Assembly (NCBI GenBank): GCA_030616775.1
Contig: JAUWWQ010000026.1
Coordinates: 1-56,610 of the forward strand
DNA from: Planctomycetota bacterium
Lineage (GTDB): Bacteria > Planctomycetota > Phycisphaerae > UBA1845
Length of the DNA stretch: 56,610 nucleotides
Direction of reading: 5' to 3'
Shown: positions 35,360 through 43,461 of the stretch, in pieces
Layout: each line of letters begins with the position of its first letter
Position numbering within the stretch: position 1 is the stretch's first letter
Notes under the pieces: model-generated
Told to the model about the DNA's origin: nothing
Seen by the model: only the letters and a program-made list of their open reading frames with translations
The model's database searches: none
Translations under genes and position numbers: made by a program

Positions 35360-36574
35360 CTATGCTTCCGGCGCCGGGCGTCCCAACGCTGCCCGGACGG
35401 TTTTTAGCCACTGAAAACACTGATCCCGACGCGCCCGATCCCGCAATGTCTCCATCGATACTGTCAAATGCTTGTCAGCCACTTCGTAGTCCCGCAAATC
35501 TCGGGCGTTGATGATACCCAACAGCAGTCGCACGTTGCCCGCTTCTATCGACAGCGGGTAGGATTCTACATAGCGTTCGAAAGCAGCCGCAGCCTCGGGG
35601 AAGTGCCCGGCACCGTAGAAATGGCGGGCAATGTCAAGCTGGTGACGCTCCGACAAACACTGCCGGGAATCGATCTCGAGCAATTGCCCGTACAGCTCGG
35701 CTCCGGCCGCGGTGTCAGGTCGCTCCAGTGCTTCACTGATCCGGCTCCGCAGGTTGGAGATCGTGTCAAAACGCTGCTCGTCGATCGCTTGCTGCTTCGG
35801 ATCGGCAGCTACCGTTCGTGCCACGGATCCGTATTGAGCCTTAGCGGCCGCGGCTGGATCGGACATGGCTGCGGCAAATTCCCGACGCTGATGCCAGCGC
35901 TTCCACAGGGCCAGAATGTCGAACTGATCCCTCGGTAATGCCCGCATAAGGAGCATGCCCAAGGCACTGAGGAAGCCAAACAGATACCCGGCCAGATGGG
36001 CACCGTGAGCGACGGCACCCTGCCCTCCCAGACCCGGAGCGATGATGTTATCCCAGACGATGATCTTCAGGCCGATGATGATCATCGCCGGTAGCTCGAA
36101 GAAATGGATGAAGATAAACAACCACACCAGCACGGTCACACGGCTGCGCGGGAACAGGACAAGATACGCCGTGGTCACCGCGGCGACCGCGCCGGACGCG
36201 CCGACCAGATGAAACGGCCTGGCCGTAATAACAGCGTATCCCCAAGCGGCGAAGACACCTCCGGCCAGATAAAAGAGAAGATACGGCACGTCACCCATCT
36301 TGGCGTTTACGCTGTTGCCGAATACCCACAAGAACAGCAAGTTGCCGAGCAGGTGCCAGACGTCGGCGTGCAGAAACTGGTAGGTGAAGAATTGATAAAG
36401 CGCCGGCTCCGCCGAGTGGAAATAGAGGTATTGCTCCTTGAACGATGCCATCGCGGTGTCCGCCATCCCGTAGTTGAAGATGAGAAACAGAAAGACGTTG
36501 GCGCCGATCAGGACGTAATTGACCAGCGGTGTGCGTCGAATGTTGGACTCGGTACGGATTGGGATGATGAGCAT
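35360..36574 (-). CDS. Rhomboid-family intramembrane serine protease with TPR-like tail
   Basis: 404 residues. Several membrane helices span residues ~18-215. The conserved H-x-x-x-x-HLLGN motif lies in helix 2 (residues ~69-78), the catalytic serine is S127 in GASG, and the catalytic histidine is H193 in AHGAHLAGYLFG, so the dyad is intact. From ~230 onward the protein is soluble: a helical region with TPR-like pattern (AEAAAAFERYVESYPLSIEAGN area). That cytoplasmic tail is longer than in minimal rhomboids and recurs in planctomycetes. Substrates are unknown. It is the first gene of a tight three-gene run with two PLP enzymes; the functional link is unclear. Confidence 0.9.
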   Translation of the reverse strand: MLIIPIRTESNIRRTPLVNYVLIGANVFLFLIFNYGMADTAMASFKEQYLYFHSAEPALYQFFTYQFLHADVWHLLGNLLFLWVFGNSVNAKMGDVPYLLFYLAGGVFAAWGYAVITARPFHLVGASGAVAAVTTAYLVLFPRSRVTVLVWLFIFIHFFELPAMIIIGLKIIVWDNIIAPGLGGQGAVAHGAHLAGYLFGFLSALGMLLMRALPRDQFDILALWKRWHQRREFAAAMSDPAAAAKAQYGSVARTVAADPKQQAIDEQRFDTISNLRSRISEALERPDTAAGAELYGQLLEIDSRQCLSERHQLDIARHFYGAGHFPEAAAAFERYVESYPLSIEAGNVRLLLGIINARDLRDYEVADKHLTVSMETLRDRARRDQCFQWLKTVRAALGRPAPEA

Positions 36575-36726
36575 GGCATCCTAACTACCGTGGCAACTCA
36601 TGCTGCGGCGATCCATCTCCGGATAGGCCCGACTCTCCAATAGGGCAAAAACCGGCTGATAATCCGGTCGCACAAAGGACGGAATGGGACACTCTTCGGG
36701 CTGACACGGAACCTGGCAAGCGACAG

Positions 36727-37164
36727 CTACTTCTTCTTGTCCTTTTCGGGTTCCGACGGTGTCGGCTGGGCCGTTGTCACCTGTACATACTGCATCCGCA
36801 ACTCGTAGGTCACGCTATCGAGCATGCGCTTTTCGTCGTCGGTCAGGTTACCCTCGGTTTTCTTCTGCAGAGCCTCCAGCAGATCGATGTGATGCTTGGC
36901 GGCGAACGGGTTGGGCGGAATACGCTCACCGCCCGGGCCTTGCACACCACCTAGGGCAATCACTACCTGCATGGCCAACAGGTTGACCAGTTCGACAAAG
37001 TTGGCGGGCGCTGCTCCGGCCGCCGCTCCTGGTGCCGCACCGGCCGCCTTCTGCTCTTGCTGCTCGCGTTTCTCCTGCTCGGCCAGGCGTTCCTTCTCTC
37101 GGGCAGCCTCCTCCTTCCAATCGGAGTCGATATGCAGACCGCCTTCCGCCGGTTCATCACTCAT
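36727..37164 (-). CDS. DUF1844 domain protein
   Basis: 145 residues. The N-terminal third is charged and probably coiled (KEEAAREKERLAEQEKREQQ), followed by an Ala/Gly/Pro linker. Residues ~53-125 are the DUF1844 domain: NFVELVNLLAMQVVIALGG, then PNPFAAKHHIDLLEAL, EKTEGNLTDDE-like and LRMQYV segments. The family is common in Planctomycetota, Acidobacteria and deltaproteobacteria and has no known function. It lies 152 bases upstream of the rhomboid gene and 114 bases downstream of the next gene, all on the minus strand. Confidence 0.88.
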   Translation of the reverse strand: MSDEPAEGGLHIDSDWKEEAAREKERLAEQEKREQQEQKAAGAAPGAAAGAAPANFVELVNLLAMQVVIALGGVQGPGGERIPPNPFAAKHHIDLLEALQKKTEGNLTDDEKRMLDSVTYELRMQYVQVTTAQPTPSEPEKDKKK

Positions 37165-37278
37165 GGTCTTCTCCCAGGCCTGGTTAGTGTCCTAGCGTCC
37201 CCTGGCCCGCATATTGACAGTCGTCCGCAGCCCCTGGCGGGCCGATTCCACACCTCTACAAGCATCCCGGACGCGACA

Positions 37279-38829
37279 CTATACCCGAAAACTACGTTGG
37301 GCGGGAAGGGCCTCGAGCAGCCTCTCCAGCCTCAGCCGGTCGAAGAGCCCGAAGAAGTACTCGCGCCCCTGGGCGATCCTGTTCTCCTGCAGGTCCTGGA
37401 CGGCTTGTGCGAGCTCGCCGCGCTTGGTGGTCACTGAGTCCTTTCGCTCGCTCAGAATGGCGGCGTTCAGATCGCGGATCTCGGAGAACGCCGCACGCCG
37501 AGCCTGGTGGTTGCCCCGGTCACTCTCGCGCAGATCGACAGCACGCCGCACCATCTCGGCACGTCGCTCAATCAACGGCTGCACATCCGCACCTGTCGGC
37601 ACATTCCGCTGTGGGTTGTACTGAAGATCACGCAGTGTGTGGCGCAAACGCCGCACGGTGTCGGGCATCGTGTCATTGCGCGGCAGATCCATGTGCAGCG
37701 TCGCGGAAACGCACGCCATCCCGGGCGCAGTGATCCCATAGTAATCGGCTATGATCGCGTCGGTGATACGGTCATACTTGGCTCCGCCGATCCCGTGAAT
37801 GAACAAGTCCGCAAGCAGAAGTCTCGCCCAGATAGTAAGCGTCAGCGCCCGTGGCCGCAGGCGCCAGCCGGATAGATCGGAGAATACACTCTCCAAGTCC
37901 TCACACGAGCCTGGCCGCAGCAGCGGAAAGACACCAATCCGGGTCTGGTCGGCAAAGAGCTGCAGCACGTCACCCGCGCGATTGACGAACAGGCGGCGAC
38001 GCGGACCATCACCCCGATACGCCCACACAGCCGCCTCGCACCGCTCGTCGCTCACATGCAGATCAGGGATTGGACGCTGGGCCCCACGGACTCGGTACTC
38101 GCGGCGGTACCACCTAAGCGCATTGTTGTAACTTGCAGCGAAGCGGTCAGCCCCAGTGAGCATGTCGATCAGTAACGGGCTGCACCAGACACTGCTGAAA
38201 CGCTGTTCATCAATCTTGACGCCAAAGTCCGCCTCGACGGCCCGACGTCCGGCAACGGCCTGATCCACCCAATCACGTGCGTCGGTGGCACCAGTGAATC
38301 CCTTGAAGAAAGTGGGCATCTGCGACGCGTCGTACCGCTCACCCATTATCTCACAGAGAGCGTCCTGAAACTCCGCTACCTCTTGTGGTGTCTGTCGTGC
38401 AATTAGTTCGTATGGATAACCGGTCGGTAGTCGGGCAAACCGCACGGATCGTAGAGCCACGCCTGCCCCTGTCACCGATGGAACTGGCAAGAGAGTGCTT
38501 TGGGGGGCATCGCTGTCCACCACCAGATTAAGGGCCACACCGTCTACGGCGGCGGCCAAACGCACCGCGACTATATGCTTCGCCCAAACCCCCGGATGAA
38601 TGAACGCCGGCTGATGCCCGGTCATAACCACCAGTGCGTCGTCGCAGCCGACTATGGCCTGGCGCGTCTTTCGCCGCCAAGCGGCCAAGGTCGGACCCGC
38701 CAGGGAAACCTCCGCCCCACGAAGGGACTGATTGTTCGCCCGCGCCGCCTTGACCAAGGCAGCAGCCTGCGGAACCACCAGCACGTCCCCATGATTGGCC
38801 GGGGTCTTCAACTTCGAGAAATCGAGCAT
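37279..38829 (-). CDS. Hypothetical protein, possibly a distant BshC-like enzyme
   Basis: About 516 residues from ATG 38829; a TTG at 38859 would give 526 and overlap the upstream glycosyltransferase stop. No signal peptide or membrane helix. Near residue 70, VVMTGHQPAFIHPGVWAKH recalls the TGQQ-x-x-x-x-x-GP motif of BshC, the bacillithiol-forming cysteine ligase, and the overall length matches that family (~540). A later IHGIGGAKYDRITDAII segment also looks family-conserved, and the last ~80 residues form a helical, probably coiled, region. The assignment is tentative: the first Gln of TGQQ is His here and no other bacillithiol gene (bshA, bshB) is present. The adjacent glycosyltransferase is of the dolichol-phosphate-mannose-synthase type, not BshA. 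Real gene, function uncertain. Confidence 0.7.
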   Translation of the reverse strand: MLDFSKLKTPANHGDVLVVPQAAALVKAARANNQSLRGAEVSLAGPTLAAWRRKTRQAIVGCDDALVVMTGHQPAFIHPGVWAKHIVAVRLAAAVDGVALNLVVDSDAPQSTLLPVPSVTGAGVALRSVRFARLPTGYPYELIARQTPQEVAEFQDALCEIMGERYDASQMPTFFKGFTGATDARDWVDQAVAGRRAVEADFGVKIDEQRFSSVWCSPLLIDMLTGADRFAASYNNALRWYRREYRVRGAQRPIPDLHVSDERCEAAVWAYRGDGPRRRLFVNRAGDVLQLFADQTRIGVFPLLRPGSCEDLESVFSDLSGWRLRPRALTLTIWARLLLADLFIHGIGGAKYDRITDAIIADYYGITAPGMACVSATLHMDLPRNDTMPDTVRRLRHTLRDLQYNPQRNVPTGADVQPLIERRAEMVRRAVDLRESDRGNHQARRAAFSEIRDLNAAILSERKDSVTTKRGELAQAVQDLQENRIAQGREYFFGLFDRLRLERLLEALPAQRSFRV

Positions 38830-38840
38830 CGGCGTTGTTA

Positions 38841-39587
38841 TCAATGGCACGGCAGACAACCGACGTCGGCCTTCCCGGCAGGCACCGCCTCGTGGGCCAT
38901 CTCCGCCTCGAAAACCGCCAGGTAATGCTCGAGGCGGACCATCGGATCATCCAACGTCCCCCCGAAGTGTCGGCTCGGATCGTTATAAATCAACCTCACC
39001 GGCAACTCCCGTACCCGAAGACTCGCCCGGGCCACCTGCACCCAAAGCTGCATCGGCATAGCGTAGCCCGGGACGGTGATATTGATATGACGCAGCGCTG
39101 CGACGCGATAGGCCTTGAAGCCGCAAAACGCGTCGGTGATGTCAAGGCCTAGCCGCTGATTCAGCATTGCCGTGATTTGTCGGTTGATTTCCCGGCGATC
39201 CGCCGGCACCGACACGTCGACTTCCCGTCCGATGGGATAACGCGTTCCGCTGATGAGGTCCGCGTCGTCCCGGGCCATCGCCGCAAGGAACCTGGGTATG
39301 TAGGACGCCTCGTGCTGCTCATCGCAGTCCATCGTGATAAGCCACTTGTAGGCATGCCGCTGTGCGAACTCGAAGGCGTCGCCCAGACTCTTGCCGTAGC
39401 CTTGGTTGTCTGGATGGGTAATCACGTGGATCGTGTCATGCCGTCGAAGCGCTTCCGATGTTCGGTCGGTCGAGCCGTCATCGATGACCAGGATATGGCG
39501 GCAGTACCGCTTGGCCTGCTCGATGACCCGGTGAACATATCGTTCTTCATTGAAGACCGGGATGGCGAGTAGATGCCCTTCATCCAT
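38841..39587 (-). CDS. Family 2 glycosyltransferase (DPM1-like)
   Basis: 248 residues. A GT-A fold is indicated by LLAIPVFNEERYV at the N-terminus, the VIDDGSTDRT nucleotide-binding motif near residues 34-43, the metal-binding MDCDEQH (DxD-like) near 86-92, and the acceptor segment DITDAFCGFKAYR. Unlike many polyprenyl-phosphate transferases it lacks C-terminal membrane helices. It would move a sugar from a nucleotide donor to a lipid carrier or polysaccharide. No strong ribosome binding site is visible before the ATG. It heads the minus-strand run and is divergent from the TPR lipoprotein gene, 365 bases away. Confidence 0.9.
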   Translation of the reverse strand: MDEGHLLAIPVFNEERYVHRVIEQAKRYCRHILVIDDGSTDRTSEALRRHDTIHVITHPDNQGYGKSLGDAFEFAQRHAYKWLITMDCDEQHEASYIPRFLAAMARDDADLISGTRYPIGREVDVSVPADRREINRQITAMLNQRLGLDITDAFCGFKAYRVAALRHINITVPGYAMPMQLWVQVARASLRVRELPVRLIYNDPSRHFGGTLDDPMVRLEHYLAVFEAEMAHEAVPAGKADVGCLPCH

Positions 39588-39861
39588 GCGCTGGTTTCTC
39601 TCTAGAATGTCTTGTTTCCCGAGTCGGCCGCGACGGCCTTATCCTATGGCTGGATCACAGAAAATCAAACCGTACGGTGTTCAGACATGTCAGATCCCTC
39701 AGTCACGGCCAGGCCGGCGGCCCAGTGGCCAGTTCGGTACCGGCACTGTATAAGCCTCGCAATGAGTATCCTGCCGATGCGCAAGCCGGACTCTTTTCGG
39801 CGGGATACTTGGATTGTAGATTGAGGGACGTGTGACAGGCAAGGAACGACACACCGCAACA

Positions 39862-39886
39862 CGAGCCGCAGGCTTCAGCCTGCGCG
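39862..39886 (-). repeat. REP-like palindrome, copy 1
   Basis: A 25-base element with stem GCAGGC / GCCTGC and loop TGAA (minus strand). It matches the element at 42385-42409 at 23 of 25 positions, in opposite orientation. Its presence inside the upstream part of the TPR open frame argues that this part is not translated. Confidence 0.7.
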
Positions 39887-39951
39887 AACCTCTCTGCGTC
39901 TGCAAGGCCGGGGCTCGCCGTAGTCGGTGTACCACACGCTGGCAGAGCTAC

Positions 39952-40950
39952 TTGATCAGATCAGCAGTTGCCGGCGCGGCGCTCGCTATCACCGGAGGGT
40001 GTGCGGTAGTCAACGAATATCGGGCGAACTGGCATGTCGACCGTGGCGAAGCACTGCTGGCGGCACAGGATCTGGAGGCGGCCTTGGCGGAGTTCGATGC
40101 CGCAGCCCGGCTCACACCGCAAATGGCCGTCGCACACTCGCGGATGGGTGTGATCTACCGGAGGATGGGTGAATACGAGCGGGCCATCGACAGCTTCGTG
40201 CAGGCGATCCACCGAGACCCTTTCTCGTTCGATGATACGTTCAACCTGGCCCAGCTATTCCACTTCATGGACCGAATCACGGAGGCCATCCAGGCTTACC
40301 TGCACGCAGTCCAGCTCGATCCTGAAGATTTCGATGCCCAGATCAACCTTGGCGTCTGCTACCAACAAACCGGCGACTTCAACCAGGCCATCGAGCGGTT
40401 CCGCAAGGCGATCGACATCGATCCGAATCGGCCTCACGCCTACGTGAACGTCGGCGTCGCTCTGGATGCCCAAAAGAGGTATTACGAAGCCATCCATGCT
40501 TACAAAGAAGCGTTAGAGCGCGACAGCCACCAGCCGCTGGTACTCGTCAACCTCGCCCATACCTACCTGAACCAGGACCGCCTCAAGATGGGTCGGCGTG
40601 CGCTCGAGCAGGCTATACGCATGGATCCGCAACTGGCCGCCGCTCACGAAGCGCTCGGTTACTGCCTGTTTCGCATGCGCGACTTCGAGGGCGCTGAGCT
40701 GAGCTACAAGCATGCCCTGGCATACGATTGGCGGTTGCCGCGCTCCCTGGCCGCCCTCGGGTCAGTCAACATGTTGCGATTCCTCAAGGACGATTCTCTG
40801 GTTGGCCGACGCGACCGCGCTTTAGAGTATTGGCACCGATCGCTCGAACTCGATCCCGACCAGCCGCGCATCCGCAAACTCATCGCCCAATACAAACCGA
40901 AACCCAGCGACCCCGAGCAAGCCCTGCTGGACCATCGCAGCACACCGTAA
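39952..40950 (+). CDS. TPR-repeat lipoprotein
   Basis: 333 residues from TTG 39952. The open frame reaches back to GTG 39832, but that extension reads through a REP-like palindrome, whereas TTG 39952 starts directly at a lipoprotein signal (LIRSAVAGAALAITGGC). The GTG has a GAGGGA only three bases upstream, so it remains a weak alternative. After the lipidated cysteine come about seven TPR units (AEFDAAARLTPQMAVAHSRMG, abbreviated AAARLTP-x-MA; AIERFRKAIDIDPNRPHAY; ALERDSHQPLVLVNLAHTY). It would sit in the outer or inner membrane as a protein-interaction scaffold. The chain of seven TPRs resembles PilF/NlpI-type lipoproteins; no specific partner is suggested by context. Confidence 0.82.
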   Translation: MIRSAVAGAALAITGGCAVVNEYRANWHVDRGEALLAAQDLEAALAEFDAAARLTPQMAVAHSRMGVIYRRMGEYERAIDSFVQAIHRDPFSFDDTFNLAQLFHFMDRITEAIQAYLHAVQLDPEDFDAQINLGVCYQQTGDFNQAIERFRKAIDIDPNRPHAYVNVGVALDAQKRYYEAIHAYKEALERDSHQPLVLVNLAHTYLNQDRLKMGRRALEQAIRMDPQLAAAHEALGYCLFRMRDFEGAELSYKHALAYDWRLPRSLAALGSVNMLRFLKDDSLVGRRDRALEYWHRSLELDPDQPRIRKLIAQYKPKPSDPEQALLDHRSTP

Positions 40951-40960
40951 GCACACGTGG

Positions 40961-41130
40961 GACGGGTGGCCCACCCCGTCCCGGGGCGTGCGTGCGATTC
41001 TTGGCTTAACCAGACAGGTAGGTCGGGCTCCGAGAAGGATGAAATATGAGGGATGAAGGATGAACCGGAGAAGGTGTCGGACGGATGGACCATCCCGTTT
41101 CGGAGTGGGCTTGCGATTCTTGACTTAACT
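40961..41130 (+). repeat. Degenerate ~51-bp direct repeats
   Basis: 40961-41011 and 41080-41130 match at 40 of 51 positions. Both begin GACGG-x-TGG and end CGATTCTTG-x-CTTAAC. A third partial copy of the head (GACGGGTGG) starts at 41213. The head of the first copy is itself an imperfect palindrome (GACGGGTGG / CCACCCCGTC). Most differences are transitions, as in old decaying repeats. Confidence 0.65.
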
Positions 41131-41133
41131 GCT

Positions 41134-41157
41134 GGTGCGAGAATCACTTCTCGCACC
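41134..41157. repeat. Perfect 10-bp stem hairpin
   Basis: GGTGCGAGAA and TTCTCGCACC flank the loop TCAC with no mismatch. No U-run follows on either strand, so it is not a typical terminator. Confidence 0.65.
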
Positions 41158-41187
41158 CACGATTGCGGGAATCCGTACCCCTAAATC

Positions 41188-41205
41188 GCAGGAAAGGATT
41201 CCTGC
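41188..41205. repeat. 7-bp stem hairpin
   Basis: GCAGGAA and TTCCTGC flank AGGA, 30 bases after the previous hairpin. Together with the direct repeats it makes this 250-base stretch unusually structured. Confidence 0.55.
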
Positions 41206-41489
41206 GGGTGTAGACGGGTGGTCCACGCTACCGCCAGTCTTACGGCCCACATCAACCGTATTTAGGTCCTTGTCGATCGCCGCAAGTGTCGCCCTGACAA
41301 GGGGACACGTTTGGGCACGTGCAGCCGAAGCTCTGGGGTAGAATCTGGGAGAAGCCGCTGGTCCCCAGAGGGCAGGATATGTTGCGTTGGCTTGACAGCG
41401 AGGGCTCCCACTCACGCGTACCGCGCGGTAAACTACCTCTTCCTGTGTTGAGGGGGCCCGTCGACTTTGTCGAGAAGAGTGAGGATGGC

Positions 41490-41575
41490 GGTCGTTCAGG
41501 CGTGGTGGAGTTTCTCATCGCCAAGGGTGCGGACGTAAATGCTAAGAGCAAGAAGGTCGTCACGCCTCGTCTGCC
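41490..41575 (+). pseudogene. Ankyrin-repeat remnant
   Basis: One frame encodes GVVEFLIAKGADVNAK followed by SKKVVTP, an unmistakable second half of an ankyrin repeat. It is flanked by sequence without protein character, and no neighbouring ankyrin unit exists. The frame closes with TGA at 41610-41612, overlapping the ATG of the DUF1572 gene. It is best read as the fossil of a lost ankyrin-repeat gene. Confidence 0.6.
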
Positions 41576-41608
41576 AAGCTCACGGCGCACCGTGCGGAGG
41601 TTGATCGG

Positions 41609-42151
41609 ATGACACAGGACCCGGCAAAATCTGAAGCCATCTTCCTTGAGAGTGCCATCGCAACATTTCGATCGCAGAAGAAGCTCGCCGAGCGGGCTAT
41701 CGAGCAATTGAACGACGACCAGCTTCGCCGGCCGCTCGATGCCAACACCAACAGCGTCGCGGTCATCATGAAACACATGGCCGGGAACATGCTGTCGCGC
41801 TGGACAGACTTTCTCACGACCGACGGTGAGAAGACGTGGCGAAAGCGCGACGGCGAGTTCGTGGATGATTTCGGCTCGCGGGACGAGATCATGGCGTTCT
41901 GGGAGCGTGGTTGGGATTGCGTTTTTGGGGCTCTTAGCACCCTTACACCGGAAGACCTGACCAGGATAGTGCGCATTCGCGGCGAGCCGCACACCGTGTT
42001 CCTGGCCATCCACCGCCATCTTGACCACTACGGCTACCACGTAGGGCAAATTGTCCTGGTTGCCCGCGTTCTGGCCGGGGATAACTGGACGACGCTGAGC
42101 ATCCCGCGAGGGCAATCGGAGGAGTACAATCGTCGTATGTGGCAATCGTAG
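41609..42151 (+). CDS. DUF1572 / DinB-superfamily protein
   Basis: 180 residues. A four-helix-bundle metal-binding fold is expected. The candidate metal histidines are in IMKHMAGNM (near residue 50) and in HRHLDHYGYHVGQIV (near 135-145), the latter being the family signature. The family is related to DinB and bacillithiol/mycothiol-type S-transferases, but DUF1572 members have no proven reaction. A presumed ribosome site (GGAGG about 10 bases upstream) is present. It is followed by PhzF and another DinB-type gene on the same strand; both flanking DinB proteins could act in thiol or metabolite detoxification, which is inference. Confidence 0.88.
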   Translation: MTQDPAKSEAIFLESAIATFRSQKKLAERAIEQLNDDQLRRPLDANTNSVAVIMKHMAGNMLSRWTDFLTTDGEKTWRKRDGEFVDDFGSRDEIMAFWERGWDCVFGALSTLTPEDLTRIVRIRGEPHTVFLAIHRHLDHYGYHVGQIVLVARVLAGDNWTTLSIPRGQSEEYNRRMWQS

Positions 42152-42200
42152 TGACAGCCGGCCGTCAAGATAGCGAAGCGCGCCGGACAGAACCGAGCCG

Positions 42201-42240
42201 TCCCGACGCCTGTCCCGATGCGCATCGGGGTACGTCGGGA
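42201..42240. repeat. 40-bp nested inverted repeat
   Basis: Outer arms TCCCGACG and CGTCGGGA (42201-42208, 42233-42240) enclose a perfect 16-base palindrome CCCGATGCGCATCGGG (42214-42229). It has no U-run. It is intergenic, 50 bases after the DUF1572 stop. Confidence 0.75.
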
Positions 42241-42384
42241 TCAGGAAGCGGCAAATTTCCGTGACACGGTCGCGGTTGCCGTTCGGGTCTCAAGACATTC
42301 GGTTAGAGATTTGCCGACTAGCGCGAATCCCGTTTCGGTGTACCGGGTACCGTCCTGCTCGATCGTCGCAAGGTCGTGGGATTC

Positions 42385-42409
42385 CGCGCGGGCTGAAGCC
42401 CGCGGCTCG
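42385..42409 (+). repeat. REP-like palindrome, copy 2
   Basis: Stem CGCGGGC / GCCCGCG with loop TGAA. It matches the inverted copy at 39862-39886 except for two compensating bases that keep the stem paired. It lies 42 bases upstream of the PhzF start, so it is part of the leader or promoter zone of that gene. Confidence 0.72.
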
Positions 42410-42451
42410 GATCACAATTTCGGGAAATGCTCTAGTGTGGAGGATAGATGA

Positions 42452-43342
42452 ATGCCAGATCCCAGGTTCTACATCGTCGACGTTTTTGCTGAAGAGAAAT
42501 ATACCGGTAATCAGTTGGCGGTGTTCAGAGATGTCGAAGGACTCTCGGATACGGACATGCAGCGCATTGCCAAGGAGATGAATTACTCCGAGACGACGTT
42601 TATTCTCTCCGAACAGACCCGCAACGGCGGATATGACGTCCGCATCTTCACACCGGAGGAAGAGCTGCCCTTTGCCGGCCATCCGACACTGGGAACCACC
42701 TTCGTGATACGACAGGAAATCGCAGGCCAGCCCGTCGAGCAAATTATTCTCAATCTGAAGGTCGGACAGATCCCGGTCACCATCAATTACAGCGGCGGGC
42801 AGGTGGATATGCTGTGGATGAAACAAATGCCACCCACCGCCGGCCTCACGTTAAACGCCGGGCGAATAGCACCGGTCTTGAAAATTGATGAAAACGATGT
42901 GGACGCTCGGTTCCCGATCCAGGAGATCTCTACGGGTGTGCCCAGCCTGATTGTCCCTCTCAAGACGCTGGATGCCTTGAAGAAGATCTCGGTGGCCACA
43001 GACAAATACTACGAGTTGATCAAGGACATGGATGCCAAGCTGATACTGGTCTTTTGTCCCGAAACGCGGAAGCCGGAGAACAACTTGAGCGTACGGGTTT
43101 TTGCCGACTACTATGGCGTGCCGGAGGATCCGGCCACGGGGGCCGCGAATGGGTGCCTGGCCGGATATCTGGTGAAGCATCGGTACTTCCAGAACGATCG
43201 GATCAACGTTCGAGTTGAACAAGGATACGAGATAGGGCGACCCTCGCTGCTGTTCTTAAGAGCGGAAGACAAAGAAGGTCAAATAGACGTCTTCGTTGGG
43301 GGAAAGGTCATAATGGTTGCCCAGGGGGAACTGAACACGTAG
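42452..43342 (+). CDS. PhzF-family isomerase/epimerase
   Basis: 296 residues with GGAGGA seven bases before the ATG. The diaminopimelate-epimerase-like fold is shown by the N-terminal FYIVDVFAEEKYTGNQLAVF, the catalytic glutamate E47 in MNYSETTF, FAGHPTLGT near residue 75, and the second-half signature DPATGAANGCLAGYL. Known relatives isomerise a 2,3-dihydro-3-hydroxyanthranilate in phenazine synthesis, but most family members act on unknown metabolites. No other phenazine gene is present, so a phenazine role is not supported. It sits between two DinB-type genes on the same strand. Confidence 0.93.
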   Translation: MPDPRFYIVDVFAEEKYTGNQLAVFRDVEGLSDTDMQRIAKEMNYSETTFILSEQTRNGGYDVRIFTPEEELPFAGHPTLGTTFVIRQEIAGQPVEQIILNLKVGQIPVTINYSGGQVDMLWMKQMPPTAGLTLNAGRIAPVLKIDENDVDARFPIQEISTGVPSLIVPLKTLDALKKISVATDKYYELIKDMDAKLILVFCPETRKPENNLSVRVFADYYGVPEDPATGAANGCLAGYLVKHRYFQNDRINVRVEQGYEIGRPSLLFLRAEDKEGQIDVFVGGKVIMVAQGELNT

Positions 43343-43461
43343 AGATATAGAGCTGGTTTGGGCGCCCACGCTCTGCAGACGCCGGTGGGAAGTGGGCAGA
43401 ATGCGGCCTACCGGTTTAGACGAGGTGGGCCATCCCCACCGTGCAATGCCAGGAGGTTGAC

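Noticed and set aside
39832-39951. N-terminal extension of the TPR lipoprotein from GTG 39832
   Set aside because: It reads through a REP-like palindrome and would place about 40 polar residues before the lipoprotein signal.
42452-43342. Phenazine biosynthesis operon
   Set aside because: Only a PhzF-like gene is present; the family is broad and no other phz gene is nearby.
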